A stretch of 64,000 nt of DNA from Roseicyclus sp. (GCA_018401965.1 JAGYJU010000018.1:145110-209109); one strand, 5' to 3'. Positions 17,755-30,120 are shown, counted from the first letter of the stretch. Program-made: numbers and translations. Notes: generated by a model not told the origin, from the sequence alone.

Positions 17755-18204
17755 TTACACCCAGCGCCGAGTCGCGGCCAGATAGGCATGGCCGCGCGCG
17801 CCAAAGGCGCGACGCAACGCCGCCTCTTCGGGCAGGATGAAGCGGCGCGTCAGGATGGCCGCAAAGGCAAAGGGCACCGGCAGCGCGCTGATCGCGCCCA
17901 GCCACAAGACCATGCCCGCCAGGATCGCCACCATGCCCAGGTAGATCGGGTTGCGACCGATCCGGTAGGGCCCTTCCACGATCAGGACGCCCGGGTCGTG
18001 ATGCGGCTCGATCGTGGTCTTTTTGCGCCAGAACCACCACGCCGCCCAGGCGATCAGGCCAAGCCCGGCACCGGCCAAGGCAAGGCCCAGCCCCTGCCCG
18101 ACCGGCCCGACGATCCGGACCAGCGGCAGATACGCGGCCAACACCCAGGCGGCGGCCATGGCCAGCACAAGCCAGACGGGGGGAAGATCGGGGAAATGTT
18201 TCAT
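17755..18204 (-). CDS. Membrane methyltransferase of the ICMT/PEMT family
   Basis: A 149-residue integral membrane protein with about four helices. The conserved C-terminal half reads GPYRIGRNPIYLGM (the R-N-P-x-Y motif) and then FILPEEAALRRAFG, the SAM-binding pattern of isoprenylcysteine carboxyl methyltransferase and bacterial phospholipid methyltransferases. The acceptor cannot be inferred. It is divergent from the IS-disrupted gene. Confidence 0.88.
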   Translation of the reverse strand: MKHFPDLPPVWLVLAMAAAWVLAAYLPLVRIVGPVGQGLGLALAGAGLGLIAWAAWWFWRKKTTIEPHHDPGVLIVEGPYRIGRNPIYLGMVAILAGMVLWLGAISALPVPFAFAAILTRRFILPEEAALRRAFGARGHAYLAATRRWV

Positions 18205-18562
18205 GGTTTTTCAGCACCCCTTGAACCGCGCCTTGCGCGACATGGTGATGGCTTGCCAAATCCACCGGCGCCCGGCAAGCACGCAAGGCATCACAAGAAA
18301 GTTCCCCAAAGATGACATCAGCGCCAACGCCCGTGTTTTTCGTGTATCGGCGCAGCCTGGCCAAACTGGGATCAACGCAACTGCGGTGCTTTCAGCTCTG
18401 CGAGATCATGCGCAGGCACGGGTCCGGGACCTTTGAATATCACACCTTGCCAATCCCCAATCTGCGCTTGGATGGCATGCGGGATGCCTGGGCACAGATG
18501 CGCCCGAAGGGGGCGGTGTTCATCTTTGTAAAGGATGCCATCGACCGGCTGCATCCGGCGGC

Positions 18563-18566
18563 CTAG
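18563..18566. repeat. Target-site duplication CTAG, left
   Basis: CTAG directly abuts the left inverted repeat and is repeated at 20000-20003 beside the right one. A 4-bp CTAG duplication is characteristic of the IS701 family. Confidence 0.9.
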
Positions 18567-19999
18567 TACTACAGTTGCATATTAATGCGTATTTTGCGAT
18601 GTGCTCTGGCAGCGGCGATTTGATGCTCGCGTCGCCATCGTGACCAGTCCCAAATGGCGCTGGTGGTGAGGGTTGGCTTCAAGATGAGGCGTGCGATTAG
18701 ACGGCGGAGTTCGGGCGTGGTGAGAGTTGCCTCGAGGCGGGTCAGCATGTTCAAGCCGGTTTGAGGCTCGGACTCGTTTTGTTCGGTTTGCTGAATGCCG
18801 TGCGACGCTGTTCGGCAGCAAGGCGCGCAAGAAACGCCGCGGCTGTCATGACAAGGCTCATGTGGCGGTGCCACCCATGCCATGAGCGCGCCTCACAGTG
18901 ATCAAGGCCCAGGTCGTCCTTGGCCCGCAGGAAACATTCCTCGATTGTCCAACGCAGACCGGCGGCAGCGGCCATCTCGGCAAGGCTAATTTCGGATCGG
19001 GCGTAGACGAAATAATAGGTCTGCTTATCTGGGTCGCGCAGGCTCCGACGCGCAAGCACCCAGCGGGAAAACCCCACCTCGGACGTATGTGACAATGGCA
19101 CGCGGGCCCAGTCATACAGCCGCTGCCCCTTGGCGCCCTCGCCTGCGCTCAGCGCGTGCCATGCATCGTGTGGCAGGCCCGCAATCATGGTCTCGGGATC
19201 AGTCTGTGTGAGCTGCAAATCTTCGAATATTCGCAGCGTGTGGTTTGATCGCACCGCCAAAACATAGGCCTGACCGCGCGCCTCCAGCATCCGGCGGAAC
19301 CGTGCATCCGAGCCATAGACTGCGTCAGCCAGAACGAAAGCGCAGGGGAGACCCTCATCCAGAAGTTTCGCCACCATCTCGGTGGCTATGGCGGGCTTCG
19401 TCGCAAAGGCGACATCCTCCGGCACACTGGCCCTTCTTCGACGCTCCGGGTCATTGGCCCAGACTTTCGGTAAGTAAAGTCGCCGGTCGATCAAGGCATG
19501 ACCCCAGCGGCTGGCATAGCTGGAAAACACCCCGATCTGGCTGTTTTCGACACGCCCCGCCGTGCCGGAGTACTGACGCGCCACACCGACAGAATGCACC
19601 CCTTTCTTAAGAAAACCCGTCTCATCCACGACCAGAACTCCATCCGGGTCGCCAAGAGCTTCGACTGCATAGCGACGAACAACATCGCACAGAGCATCGG
19701 CCGACCATGAAGACCTGCCAAGCAGAGATTGGATCCGATACGGCCGAGCCAAACCGGCCTCTTCGGCAAGCATCCAGCCCGTCTTTCGCTCTACCCCCGA
19801 CAGCAGGCCATCGATGAATGCGCCGGCTGAGGCGCGCTGCTCCAACCTTTTGAATGCAGGCCAAACATACTCCTTCAACTCATCCAACGCTTCTCGCCAA
19901 TCTTGTAGCGACGCTGCCCAATCCGATACCGCCATGATCCCAACCCCAAGCCGTTCGGTGAGATTGAATCAGAAGAAACTTAAAAAAGCAACTGTAGTA
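18567..19999 (-). mobile_element. IS701-family insertion sequence (1433 bp)
   Basis: Complete element bounded by perfect 12-bp terminal inverted repeats TACTACAGTTGC (18567-18578) and GCAACTGTAGTA (19988-19999), flanked by CTAG duplications. One intact transposase is encoded on the minus strand. The perfect ends, intact duplication and intact transposase suggest a recent, potentially active insertion. About 170 bp between the left repeat and the transposase stop hold no gene. Confidence 0.95.
18751..19935 (-). CDS. IS701 family DDE transposase
   Basis: A 394-residue cut-and-paste transposase. Catalytic acidic residues are visible in VLVVDETGFLKKG (first D), FVLADAVYGSD (second D) and WTIEECFLRAKDDLGLD (E), the DDE pattern of IS701/IS4-like enzymes. 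The frame is uninterrupted. It has a lower GC feel and different codon use from neighbours, consistent with transfer. It occupies most of the element and is antisense to the disrupted host gene. Confidence 0.95.
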   Translation of the reverse strand: MAVSDWAASLQDWREALDELKEYVWPAFKRLEQRASAGAFIDGLLSGVERKTGWMLAEEAGLARPYRIQSLLGRSSWSADALCDVVRRYAVEALGDPDGVLVVDETGFLKKGVHSVGVARQYSGTAGRVENSQIGVFSSYASRWGHALIDRRLYLPKVWANDPERRRRASVPEDVAFATKPAIATEMVAKLLDEGLPCAFVLADAVYGSDARFRRMLEARGQAYVLAVRSNHTLRIFEDLQLTQTDPETMIAGLPHDAWHALSAGEGAKGQRLYDWARVPLSHTSEVGFSRWVLARRSLRDPDKQTYYFVYARSEISLAEMAAAAGLRWTIEECFLRAKDDLGLDHCEARSWHGWHRHMSLVMTAAAFLARLAAEQRRTAFSKPNKTSPSLKPA

Positions 20000-20003
20000 C
20001 TAG
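20000..20003. repeat. Target-site duplication CTAG, right
   Basis: Second copy of the 4-bp CTAG duplication, immediately after the right inverted repeat; pairs with 18563-18566. Confidence 0.9.
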
Positions 20004-20689
20004 CCCGGCTCCAGGCACGGGCAGCGGCGGTCTTGCATGATCCCATCGATCGGCGGGTATCAGGCCACGCCGCGCGCATGTGGATGTTCACATTGCCAGC
20101 TCCGTGGCCCAGCGAGCATTGCGGTGCAGGCGCATCTTGTCGCCACAGCTGCGCCGGCTGCCCGGGTAGAACTTTTGTTGCACCAAGCCGATATTCGGCT
20201 GCAAGAAAACCCGCCCCTGCCCATGGATCGGCTTCATCCGACCTATTTCGGTGATCCCGCAAATGCATACCTGCCTGATCCCATCGCCCGACGCATACCG
20301 GTGGTGAATGTCGCCCTTGCCCGGAACATGGAAGACAGCCTCAACGCCTTCACGACGGCGAATTTTCACTATGCGGTTCGCCCGACGGATCAAGCCGCCA
20401 GCACGGACATCATCAAGCCGTTGACCAAGGCGGTGATCGCTGCGCGATGCGGTGCGCCGATCATGGTGAACCGGTCGGCCCATGACGCCGAAACGCTTTT
20501 GGGATACGATTACCCTTACCTCGTCGAACACGCTGACCCGGACAGTGTCGCCACCATCCTTGACCGGGCTCAATCGGGTTTCGGTGGATCGGAATGGAAA
20601 GCCGCCCAAGATAGGCTGCGCGCCCTTGAAACACGCGTCGGTCCGGTTCAAACGGCGCGAAACCTTGAACACATCTTGGAGAAATCCCT

Positions 20690-21463
20690 TTGAAAACCGT
20701 ATCCAAACTCTCGGGATCCCTATTTGGACGCCGGCAAAAGGGCCTTCACCGCGACCCCGGGTTTCCCGAAATTTCAGGCCAGGGCTACTTGCAGACCCTT
20801 GTCGAGATCGTCACCGCAAGGCAGGCAAACTGGTACCTGGAAATCGGCAGCAGAAGTGGCACATCCTTGTCGAAAATCGGGTGTAATTTCATCGCGATAG
20901 ACCCAGAATTCCAGATCAGGAACCCGGTCTTTCAACGCGCGCAGAAGATGCATTTCTTCCAGATGACCAGCGATGAATTCTTTGCCGATGACTTTCTGGC
21001 AACGACCGGGATCACGCCAGATGTGGCCTTTATCGACGGCATGCATCATTTCGAATTTGCGCTGCGCGATTTTCTGAACTGCGAGGCCACTATGGGCCCC
21101 GATGGCGTCATCGTCTTGCATGATGTCTGCCCCTCCACGGCTGCCATGGCCAGCAGAGACCTGACGGAACTGAACGCGAAAAGGGCCTGGACGGGCGATG
21201 TCTGGAAGGTGGTCGCGGCGCTGATGGATCATCGGCCAGACCTCGAAATTCATGTCCTGGACGCCGCGAAAACTGGCCTTTGCGTGATCCACGGATTGAA
21301 CCCGGACAGCCGCATTCTGCGCGACAATCTACCTGAGATCATTGCGCAATATATCGATGTCGACATCGGCAGCGTCGGCCCGGCATGGTATTATGATCGC
21401 ATAACGATCAAACCCTCCCATGGGTTTGCCGCGCGGTTGGCGGTGTCCCCGAAACCCGACTGA
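20690..21463 (+). CDS. Class I SAM-dependent methyltransferase
   Basis: A predicted cytoplasmic methyltransferase of 257 residues. Motif I is LEIGSRSGTS, followed by an acidic residue in FIAIDPEF. A catalytic-domain segment DVAFIDGMHHFEFALRDF and VIVLHDVCPS resemble the Methyltransf_24 group often found in glycan clusters. The start is a TTG overlapping the previous stop (TTGA at 20690-20693), with GGAGA 7 bases upstream, implying coupling to the disrupted gene. The IS may therefore have a polar effect on it. The substrate is unknown. Confidence 0.82.
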   Translation: MKTVSKLSGSLFGRRQKGLHRDPGFPEISGQGYLQTLVEIVTARQANWYLEIGSRSGTSLSKIGCNFIAIDPEFQIRNPVFQRAQKMHFFQMTSDEFFADDFLATTGITPDVAFIDGMHHFEFALRDFLNCEATMGPDGVIVLHDVCPSTAAMASRDLTELNAKRAWTGDVWKVVAALMDHRPDLEIHVLDAAKTGLCVIHGLNPDSRILRDNLPEIIAQYIDVDIGSVGPAWYYDRITIKPSHGFAARLAVSPKPD

Positions 21464-22245
21464 TTACGCGCCACCCCCCCAGCCCACCCCCACATGTCTG
21501 CGCGTGGCGATGGCGCGGTAGCGGAGCTGTCGCCAGCCCATCCGCAGCTGTGCCGTGACCCGGCGCAGGCGGTAGCGGCGGCGGGCGGTGGCGCTTTGCG
21601 CGGCCAGCGCGGGCTTTTTGGCCGCGTCGATCAGCGACACCGTCGTGATCGCCTGTGGCAGGCCATAGGCCGCGCATTGGTCGAGCTGCACGGCAAGCGC
21701 CGGGTCGGCCTGCCAACTGGCCAGCGCGTAGGTCGAGGATATCAGCGCATCCGAAGGCGCGCCCGCGCGCCGTGCATGCGCCAGCAATTTGCGCGCCCCC
21801 TCGGGCCAGACCACATAGGCCGCCGATCCGGTTCGGTCCTGGTAGAGCCGCCGCATCGGCGCGGCCGGGTGGGCGCGACGACCCAACAGCTTTTTGCGGC
21901 TGCGGGTTTCAAGGCTGATATGCTCGACACCGTTCAAGTCCGCCACCTGCGCCAGAAAGGCGGGCAGATGCGGCGCCAGAACGGCGTCATCTTCCAGCAC
22001 CAGGCAGGGCTGGCCCAGCGCCAGAACCCGGCCCCAGGCCGCCATGTGCGACGCGCAGAGCGCCATTTCCGTAACCCGCAAGGGCCGCTGCCAACGGTGC
22101 CAGACTTGATCATCCGGGCCGGGGTGCAAGGTGTCGGGCGTCACCGCCTCGATCCGCTCCCAATCCAGGCCCAGGTCGGCCATCTGCGCCGCCATGAAGC
22201 CCATCCGCTCGGTCGCGGCGCCATGTTGAGGATCAGCGCGCGCAT
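21464..22245 (-). pseudogene. GT25 glycosyltransferase, frameshifted near 22220
   Basis: Glycosyltransferase family 25 (LOS biosynthesis type). From ATG 22245 the start reads MRALILNMA, then one base is missing near 22220. Restoring it gives ATERMGFMAAQMADLGLDWERIEAV, the normal family opening, and a 260-residue protein. The DxD-like region LVLEDDAVL, ASHMAAW and the serine/arginine-rich tail after residue 215 match GT25. It begins just 3 bases after the GT4 stop, so they are co-transcribed. The rest is intact, so a sequencing indel is plausible. Confidence 0.82.
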
Positions 22246-22248
22246 CGC

Positions 22249-23280
22249 TCAGACCGCACCGTCAAAGATCCGCATGTATTGCGCGATGACCTGGTCCTTG
22301 GTGAATTTCGCCTCCAGCGTGGCGGTGCCGCCCGCGATCAGCCGCGCGGCCAACCCCGGTTCGGCCCGCACCCGGCCCATCGCCACAGCCATCGCCGCGA
22401 CATCGTCGATACCCACCAAAAGCGCATCCTGCCCGTCGGTCGCAAACCAGCTTGGCCCCTCGGACAGGGTGGAAATCACCGGCACGCGGGCATGCCACGC
22501 CTCGAGGATGACATTGCCCAAGGGTTCATGGCGCGAGGGCATGACATAGACATCGGCGGCGGCGACCATGTGCATCGGCTCGTCGATCCAGCCGAAAAAC
22601 CGCGTGCGATCGGCAAGGCCCAATTCCGCCACCAGCGCGCGCAATTCCGCCTCGCGCTCGCCCGCGCCGGCCAGCCACAGCCAGGCGCCGGGCACCTGCG
22701 CCGCCGCGCGGATCAGCGTGTCAAACCCCTTGCGCCCCACGAACCGCCCCGATCCGGCGATGACGAAGGCATCTTCGGGCGTGCCATGATCGGCGCGCGC
22801 CACGCGCCGCACCGTGACCTGGCGCGCGAAATTCGACACGACATGCACCGGCTTGGCCCAGCCGAGGTCGCGACAGGCCTGCGCGATGCCGGGCGTATTG
22901 GCCACGATCAGGTCATTGTGCCGGAAATGGCGCAGATGGCGCGGGTAATCGCCCAGCCGGGTCAGTTTCACCGCGCCCGGATAGGCCGGGATCAAGCGCG
23001 AAGACCGCGACATCCAGGCCATGATCACATCGGGCTTCCAGTCGCGGATCATCCGGTGCACCCGCCAAGTCAGCCACAGGCTGCCGGGGGAAGCACGGCG
23101 GTAATGGTTTTCGATGATCGGGCCCAAAGGGGCAATTTCATCGCGCCAGATCCGGCCCGGACGGGTGACAAACCGCTGCTCTGCCCCCGCCTCGCCAAAG
23201 CCCTGCACGAGATTGACGAAAAACCGTTCCGCGCCGCCGTCCTTGCCGAAATGCATGTGGAGGATTTTCTTCTGTGTCAC
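22249..23280 (-). CDS. GT4-type glycosyltransferase
   Basis: A GT-B fold retaining glycosyltransferase of 343 residues. The N-terminal nucleotide-sugar-free domain begins ILHMHFGKDGGAERFFVNL. The C-terminal domain has GSGRFVGRKGFDTLI and the EX7E motif E-PLGNVIL-E in MPSRHEPLGNVILEAW. Start is a GTG at 23280 whose bases overlap the TGA of the upstream GT25 gene (GTGA), so the genes are translationally coupled. It probably adds a sugar to LPS core or capsule; the donor cannot be read from sequence. Confidence 0.92.
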   Translation of the reverse strand: MTQKKILHMHFGKDGGAERFFVNLVQGFGEAGAEQRFVTRPGRIWRDEIAPLGPIIENHYRRASPGSLWLTWRVHRMIRDWKPDVIMAWMSRSSRLIPAYPGAVKLTRLGDYPRHLRHFRHNDLIVANTPGIAQACRDLGWAKPVHVVSNFARQVTVRRVARADHGTPEDAFVIAGSGRFVGRKGFDTLIRAAAQVPGAWLWLAGAGEREAELRALVAELGLADRTRFFGWIDEPMHMVAAADVYVMPSRHEPLGNVILEAWHARVPVISTLSEGPSWFATDGQDALLVGIDDVAAMAVAMGRVRAEPGLAARLIAGGTATLEAKFTKDQVIAQYMRIFDGAV

Positions 23281-24029
23281 CGCCGCTGCTCCGCCCGACG
23301 GTGGCGCCACAGGCGCCACGCGTAATCCAGTTGATAGCGCATATTGTGCAGCCCCTGCCCCAATGCGCTGCGCCCCGACCGGGTGGCGCGGCGCACCGCC
23401 CCGATGGTGCCGGTCGCGGCCTCTTGATCGCCCACGACAATCGGCGGCGGCACGACCAGCGCCACGCGCAACCCGGTTTCCCAGACGAATTTCTGGTCTT
23501 CGTCCACCGGCCTGAAAAACGGTGTCGCGCGCGCGGCCAGGTGTGCGGCGGCCTGTTTCGTCAGGCCATAGCCGATCAGGCAGGTGGGCACGCGGTAGGG
23601 AATGCCGATCCGCCAGGCGCCAAGCGGCGCATCCGCCACCAGCCGCGGCGCGGGGTCAAAGGAAAACAGCTTGACCATGTCCCACATGTCCTGCGGTGCG
23701 GACAAGAGCGCCAGCTTGTCGGCAAGGGTCGCGTCGGCGGCGAAATCATCCTCGAACACGAAGCCGCCCGGCGCGTCCCCCGCCGCAATCGCGCGCCACG
23801 CGGCGATATGGCTGAGGTAACAACCGATCTCGGGCCGCACCAAGGCATGTTTGCCCTGCCGGGCGTTGCGCGCCGCGTCATAGACCTGCGCCACCTCCGC
23901 CTCGGTCAGGTCCGCGCCCCAAACCGCCTCGATCCGCGACCAAGGCAGGCCTGCGGCATCCAGTTGCCGGGCGCTTGCGTCCATCCGGCGGGTGTTGCGG
24001 GCAAGATTGATCACGTAAGAGGGCCACAT
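23277..24029 (-). CDS. GT25 family glycosyltransferase
   Basis: A 250-residue LOS-type glycosyltransferase. It starts SYVINLARNTRRMDASARQL, the family's nucleotide-sugar-binding opening. The DxD-like patch is FVFEDDFAADA, and LSHIAAWRAIA supplies the conserved histidine region. Start ATG 24029 fits the homology start; only a weak GAAAGA lies upstream. It is first in a minus-strand operon with the GT4 and the frameshifted GT25 gene, divergent from the third GT25 copy. Confidence 0.9.
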   Translation of the reverse strand: MWPSYVINLARNTRRMDASARQLDAAGLPWSRIEAVWGADLTEAEVAQVYDAARNARQGKHALVRPEIGCYLSHIAAWRAIAAGDAPGGFVFEDDFAADATLADKLALLSAPQDMWDMVKLFSFDPAPRLVADAPLGAWRIGIPYRVPTCLIGYGLTKQAAAHLAARATPFFRPVDEDQKFVWETGLRVALVVPPPIVVGDQEAATGTIGAVRRATRSGRSALGQGLHNMRYQLDYAWRLWRHRRAEQRR

Positions 24030-24141
24030 CGGCGCGGTCTTTCGGGGCAAGGCGCATTGCCCCTGCCCATAGCCGCGCGCGCCCGCGCTGACAAGCAACA
24101 CACCCTTGCACCGATGGGCCCGGCATGGGAAAGCGCAGATC

Positions 24142-24957
24142 ATGACCGCAGCCATCCCCGTCCATGTCATCAACCTTGACCGCCGCCCCGACCGGTTGGC
24201 GCGGATCGGGGCGCATCTGGCGGATCGCGGGTTGGGCTTCATCCGCCAATCCGCCTGCGATGCCCAATCCGTGCCCGAGCCCGAGATTGCACAGATCGTC
24301 GCCGCGCATGGCCCCTTGGGCCAGCTGGGCCTGGGCGACCGCGCCTGCACCGTCAGCCACACGCGCGCCTGGCAGGCCTTTCTGGACAGCGGCGCGGATC
24401 ATGCGCTGTTTGTGGAAGATGACATCTTCCTGTCGGCCGATATCAAAGCCACGCTGGCAACCAACGATTGGATCCCGCCGGGCTGCCATGCCGTGAAGCT
24501 GGAAAAATTCAACGCGGGCACGTCGCGGCTCTTGCTCGCGCCCGAAATCGGCCACACGCCGTCGGGCCGCGCACTGCACCCGATGCGCTCGCGCCATGTC
24601 GGCGGCGGCGCCTATATCCTGTCGCGCAGGGGCGCAGAGCTCGCCTTGGCCCATCGCGGCCGCATGCGGGTGCCGATCGACCATTTCCTGTTCAACGACA
24701 CGGTCTCGCCGATCCGGCGCGCGCTGGCGGCGGCCATCGTCGTGCCGGCCATGGCCACCCAACGCGCCTATGCCTATGAAAGCGACATCGCCCCCCTGGG
24801 CAAGGCGATCCGGCCCAAGGGCTGGCAAAAACGCCTGCGCACGCTCCGGCGCGGCCTGGCCGAGGTGAACCAGGCCCCGCGCCAGGTCTGGCAATGGGCC
24901 ACCGGCCAGGCACGGATCATCCCCGTGGCCTATGCCGAACACCCGCCCCAGCCTTAG
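24142..24957 (+). CDS. GT25 family glycosyltransferase
   Basis: Third GT25 gene of the island, 271 residues. It opens PVHVINLDRRPDRLARIGAHL. ACTVSHTRAW and LFVEDDIFLSADI give the family histidine and DxD-like motifs. YILSRRGAELAL follows, and a basic C-terminus is rich in Arg/Lys. The ATG at 24142 starts the homology and has GGAAAG 9 bases upstream; an earlier in-frame ATG at 24106 overlaps the divergent gene's leader. Three GT25 copies within 3.5 kb suggest a variable oligosaccharide outer core. Confidence 0.9.
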   Translation: MTAAIPVHVINLDRRPDRLARIGAHLADRGLGFIRQSACDAQSVPEPEIAQIVAAHGPLGQLGLGDRACTVSHTRAWQAFLDSGADHALFVEDDIFLSADIKATLATNDWIPPGCHAVKLEKFNAGTSRLLLAPEIGHTPSGRALHPMRSRHVGGGAYILSRRGAELALAHRGRMRVPIDHFLFNDTVSPIRRALAAAIVVPAMATQRAYAYESDIAPLGKAIRPKGWQKRLRTLRRGLAEVNQAPRQVWQWATGQARIIPVAYAEHPPQP

Positions 24958-24983
24958 GGGGCACAGCCTGCAGCAACGCAAAA

Positions 24984-25003
24984 GGGGCGCCCGAAGGCGC
25001 CCC
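24984..25003 (-). terminator. acnA intrinsic terminator
   Basis: On the minus strand an 8-bp perfect GC stem is closed by a TTCG tetraloop (GGGGCGCC-TTCG-GGCGCCCC) and followed by TTTT. It lies 23 bases beyond the acnA stop, exactly where a terminator is expected. Confidence 0.85.
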
Positions 25004-25026
25004 AGATGGTGGCCGTGCTGGCCGGT

Positions 25027-27726
<2,700 letters not shown>

Positions 27727-27828
27727 GGAAGCCTCCCTTCATCCGGACATGTGGGGGTCGTGATCTCGCGTCTCGCGATGCCACCGCCCGGCCCCTGGAT
27801 CAAGGGCAAAGCAGCGGCCTGCGACATT

Positions 27829-27848
27829 ATTGTATGCGATTGTATGCC
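27829..27848. promoter_or_regulatory. Tandem ATTGTATGC repeat upstream of acnA
   Basis: Two 10-bp units, ATTGTATGCG and ATTGTATGCC, lie head to tail 103 bases before the acnA start, one helical turn apart. On the acnA strand each reads CATACAAT, so each contains a -10-like TACAAT. It is one of few AT-rich spots in the gap. It could be an operator, a promoter element or both; no known regulator motif was matched. Confidence 0.45.
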
Positions 27849-27951
27849 GTGAGGAAAGAGGCGTTTGCGCGCGCCCCTTTCATGCCAAGGGCGGCCTGCG
27901 CCGCCCCCGTGGTCCAGCCTGTCGTGAAACGGCCCGCAAACCCCGCCCCGC

Positions 27952-28692
27952 TTAGAGCTGGGCCATGATCTCGTCGGAAATCTCGAAATTGGCCGTCACG
28001 GTCTGCACGTCGTCATCATCTTCCAGCGCATCGATCAGCTTCATCAGCTTTTGCGCGTCTTCCAGCCCCAGTTCGGTCGTCGTGCCGGGCCGCCAGACAA
28101 GTTTCGTGGATTGGCTTTCGCCCAAACCGGCCTCAAGCGCGCCCGACACCTCGGCGAGGTCCGTATCGGCGCACCAGATCACATGGCCATCCTCGCCGCT
28201 TTCGGCATCTTCCGCGCCCGCCTCGATGGCGGCCATCATCACCGTGTCGGCATCGCCCACGCCCGCGCCGTAAACCACCTGGCCCTTGCGCTCGAACATG
28301 AAGGCCACCGACCCGGTTTCACCCAGGTTGCCGCCATGCTTGGCAAACAGCGACCGCACGTTCGACGCGGTGCGGTTGCGATTGTCGGTCATCGCCTCGA
28401 CGATCACCGCCACGCCGTTCGGGCCATAGCCCTCGTAGCGGATTTCTTCATAGGCTTCGGCATCGCCGCCCACGGCCTTCTTGATCGCGCGTTCGATCAC
28501 GTCCTTGGGCACGGAATTGGATTTCGCTTCCTTCACCGCCAGCCGCAGGCGCGGGTTCTTGTCGGGGTCGGGGTCGCCCATTTTCGCCGCCACGGTGATT
28601 TCCTTGGACATCTTGGAAAAGACCTTGGCGCGCAGTTTGTCCTGACGCCCCTTGCGGTGCTGGATATTTGCCCATTTGGAATGGCCGGCCAT
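27952..28692 (-). CDS. yebC: YebC/PmpR family transcription or translation factor
   Basis: A 246-residue conserved cytoplasmic protein starting [18 protein letters not shown], the invariant YebC N-terminus. It continues with the family segments [16 protein letters not shown] and the acidic [13 protein letters not shown]. Family members have been described as DNA-binding regulators and, more recently, as ribosome-associated factors helping poly-proline translation. Which applies here is unknown. It is divergent from ccmA. Confidence 0.96.
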   Translation of the reverse strand: MAGHSKWANIQHRKGRQDKLRAKVFSKMSKEITVAAKMGDPDPDKNPRLRLAVKEAKSNSVPKDVIERAIKKAVGGDAEAYEEIRYEGYGPNGVAVIVEAMTDNRNRTASNVRSLFAKHGGNLGETGSVAFMFERKGQVVYGAGVGDADTVMMAAIEAGAEDAESGEDGHVIWCADTDLAEVSGALEAGLGESQSTKLVWRPGTTTELGLEDAQKLMKLIDALEDDDDVQTVTANFEISDEIMAQL

Positions 28693-28846
28693 CGGTGCCT
28701 CGACATGCTTGTTGGTTGGATCGCGGGCCTCTTACCGCAGGATGCGCGCCTTGGGCAATGGGCGGCGGGTCACCAAGGCCCCGCCCCTGCGCGCCACCGG
28801 GGCGACCCGGCTTCCCCTTGGCGCGGCTTTGGGCTACCTGCGGGGG

Positions 28847-29467
28847 ATGAACCTGCGTGTGACCGACCTTGCCTGCGCCCGCGGCCCGGCCCAGATCCTG
28901 GCCGGTGTCAGCTTTGCCGTGGCGCCCGGCCAGGCGCTGATCCTGCGGGGCGCGAACGGGGCGGGCAAGACCACGCTGCTGCGCACGCTGGCGGGCCTGA
29001 CCCCGCCGCTGGCTGGCCGGATCGAGGCCGATCCCGAGGCCATCGCCTATGCCGCCCATGCCGACGGGCTCAAGGCGGCGCTGAGCGTTGCCGAGAACCT
29101 CGCCTTCTGGGCGCGCGTCTTTGGCCGCACCACCACACAGTCAGCGATCGAGGCCTTCAACCTCGCGCCGCTCCTGGACCGGCGCGCGGGCGAGATGTCG
29201 GCAGGCCAGAAACGCCGACTGTCGCTGGCGCGGCTCTTGGTGACGGGCCGCCCGGTCTGGTGCCTGGACGAACCCACCGTGTCGCTCGATGCCGAGAACG
29301 TCGCACGCTTTGCGGCGGCGGTGAGAGCCCACCTGGCGGATGGCGGCAGCGCGGTGATCGCGACCCATATCGACCTCGGCCTGCCGGATGCCGAAACGCT
29401 CGACATCACGCCCTTCGTCGCCAAGGTCATCCGCGCCGATGACCCCTTTGCCGAGGGGCTCGCATGA
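28847..29467 (+). CDS. ccmA: Heme ABC exporter ATP-binding protein CcmA
   Basis: ATPase of the CcmABCD system that releases holo-CcmE during cytochrome c maturation. It has 206 residues with Walker A GANGAGKT (35-42), an [12 protein letters not shown] signature and Walker [12 protein letters not shown]. The ATG at 28847 marks the domain start; upstream in-frame codons overlap the yebC promoter region. The stop overlaps ccmB by ATGA. It is first gene of ccmABCD-ccmG. Confidence 0.96.
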   Translation: MNLRVTDLACARGPAQILAGVSFAVAPGQALILRGANGAGKTTLLRTLAGLTPPLAGRIEADPEAIAYAAHADGLKAALSVAENLAFWARVFGRTTTQSAIEAFNLAPLLDRRAGEMSAGQKRRLSLARLLVTGRPVWCLDEPTVSLDAENVARFAAAVRAHLADGGSAVIATHIDLGLPDAETLDITPFVAKVIRADDPFAEGLA

Positions 29468-30120
29468 TCGGCCTGCTGACCCGCGACCTGACGCTTGCGA
29501 TCCGTGCGGGCGGCGGCTTCGGGCTGTCGCTGGCGTTCTTCCTGATCTTCACCACGCTGGTGCCCTTTGGCGTCGGGCCGCAGACCGCGATCCTGTCCGA
29601 CATCGCGCCGGGCATCTTGTGGCTGGGCGCGCTTTTGGCCTGTCTCTTGTCGCTGGACCGGATTTTCCAACTGGATTGGGAAGATGGCACGCTCGACCTG
29701 GTTGCCACCTCGCCAGTGCCGCTGGAAGGCCTGGCGGCGATGAAGGCGCTGGCGCATTGGATCACCACGGGCCTGCCGCTGGTCGTGATCTCGCCCGCGC
29801 TTGGGGTCTTGCTCAACCTCGAGCCCCCGGCCTACCCGTGGCTGGTCGCGTCGCTGGCGCTTGGCACGCCCGCGCTGTCGGCGATCGGCACCTTTGGCGC
29901 GGCACTGACCGTGGGGGTCAAACGGGGCGGGCTGTTGGTATCGCTGCTGGTCTTGCCGCTTTACATCCCCACCCTGATCTTCGGCGCGCTCTGCGTGACG
30001 CGGGGGGCGGCCGGGCAGGATGCGCTGACGCCGCTGATCATGATGGGCGGCATCACCATGGGAAGCCTTGCGATCCTGCCCTTTGCCGCCGCCGCCGCCC
30101 TCCGCGTCAATCTGCGCTAG
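29464..30120 (+). CDS. ccmB: Heme exporter protein CcmB
   Basis: Membrane partner of CcmA, with 218 residues and six helices. It starts [18 protein letters not shown] and contains [12 protein letters not shown] and [17 protein letters not shown], conserved CcmB segments. It is coupled to ccmA through a 4-base overlap. A 56-base gap separates it from ccmC. Confidence 0.96.
   Translation: MIGLLTRDLTLAIRAGGGFGLSLAFFLIFTTLVPFGVGPQTAILSDIAPGILWLGALLACLLSLDRIFQLDWEDGTLDLVATSPVPLEGLAAMKALAHWITTGLPLVVISPALGVLLNLEPPAYPWLVASLALGTPALSAIGTFGAALTVGVKRGGLLVSLLVLPLYIPTLIFGALCVTRGAAGQDALTPLIMMGGITMGSLAILPFAAAAALRVNLR

Larger units (their letters stand above)
18312..20693 (+). pseudogene. Surface-glycan-type protein gene broken by IS701 insertion and frameshifts
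   Basis: The N-terminal part (18312-18562, starting FFVYRRSLAKLGSTQLR) resumes after the IS at 20000. With the IS and one CTAG copy removed, single-base additions at about 18562, 20083 and 20117 restore one reading frame of 315 residues ending at 20693. Junction segments then read HPAALARLQARAAAVLHD, DVHIASSVAQR and ARVELLLHQADIRLQENP. The C-terminal half is intact (20118-20693). No confident family match; the context of GT25/GT4 and a methyltransferase suggests a polysaccharide or LPS role. Even without the frameshifts the 1.4-kb IS inactivates it. Confidence 0.8.
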
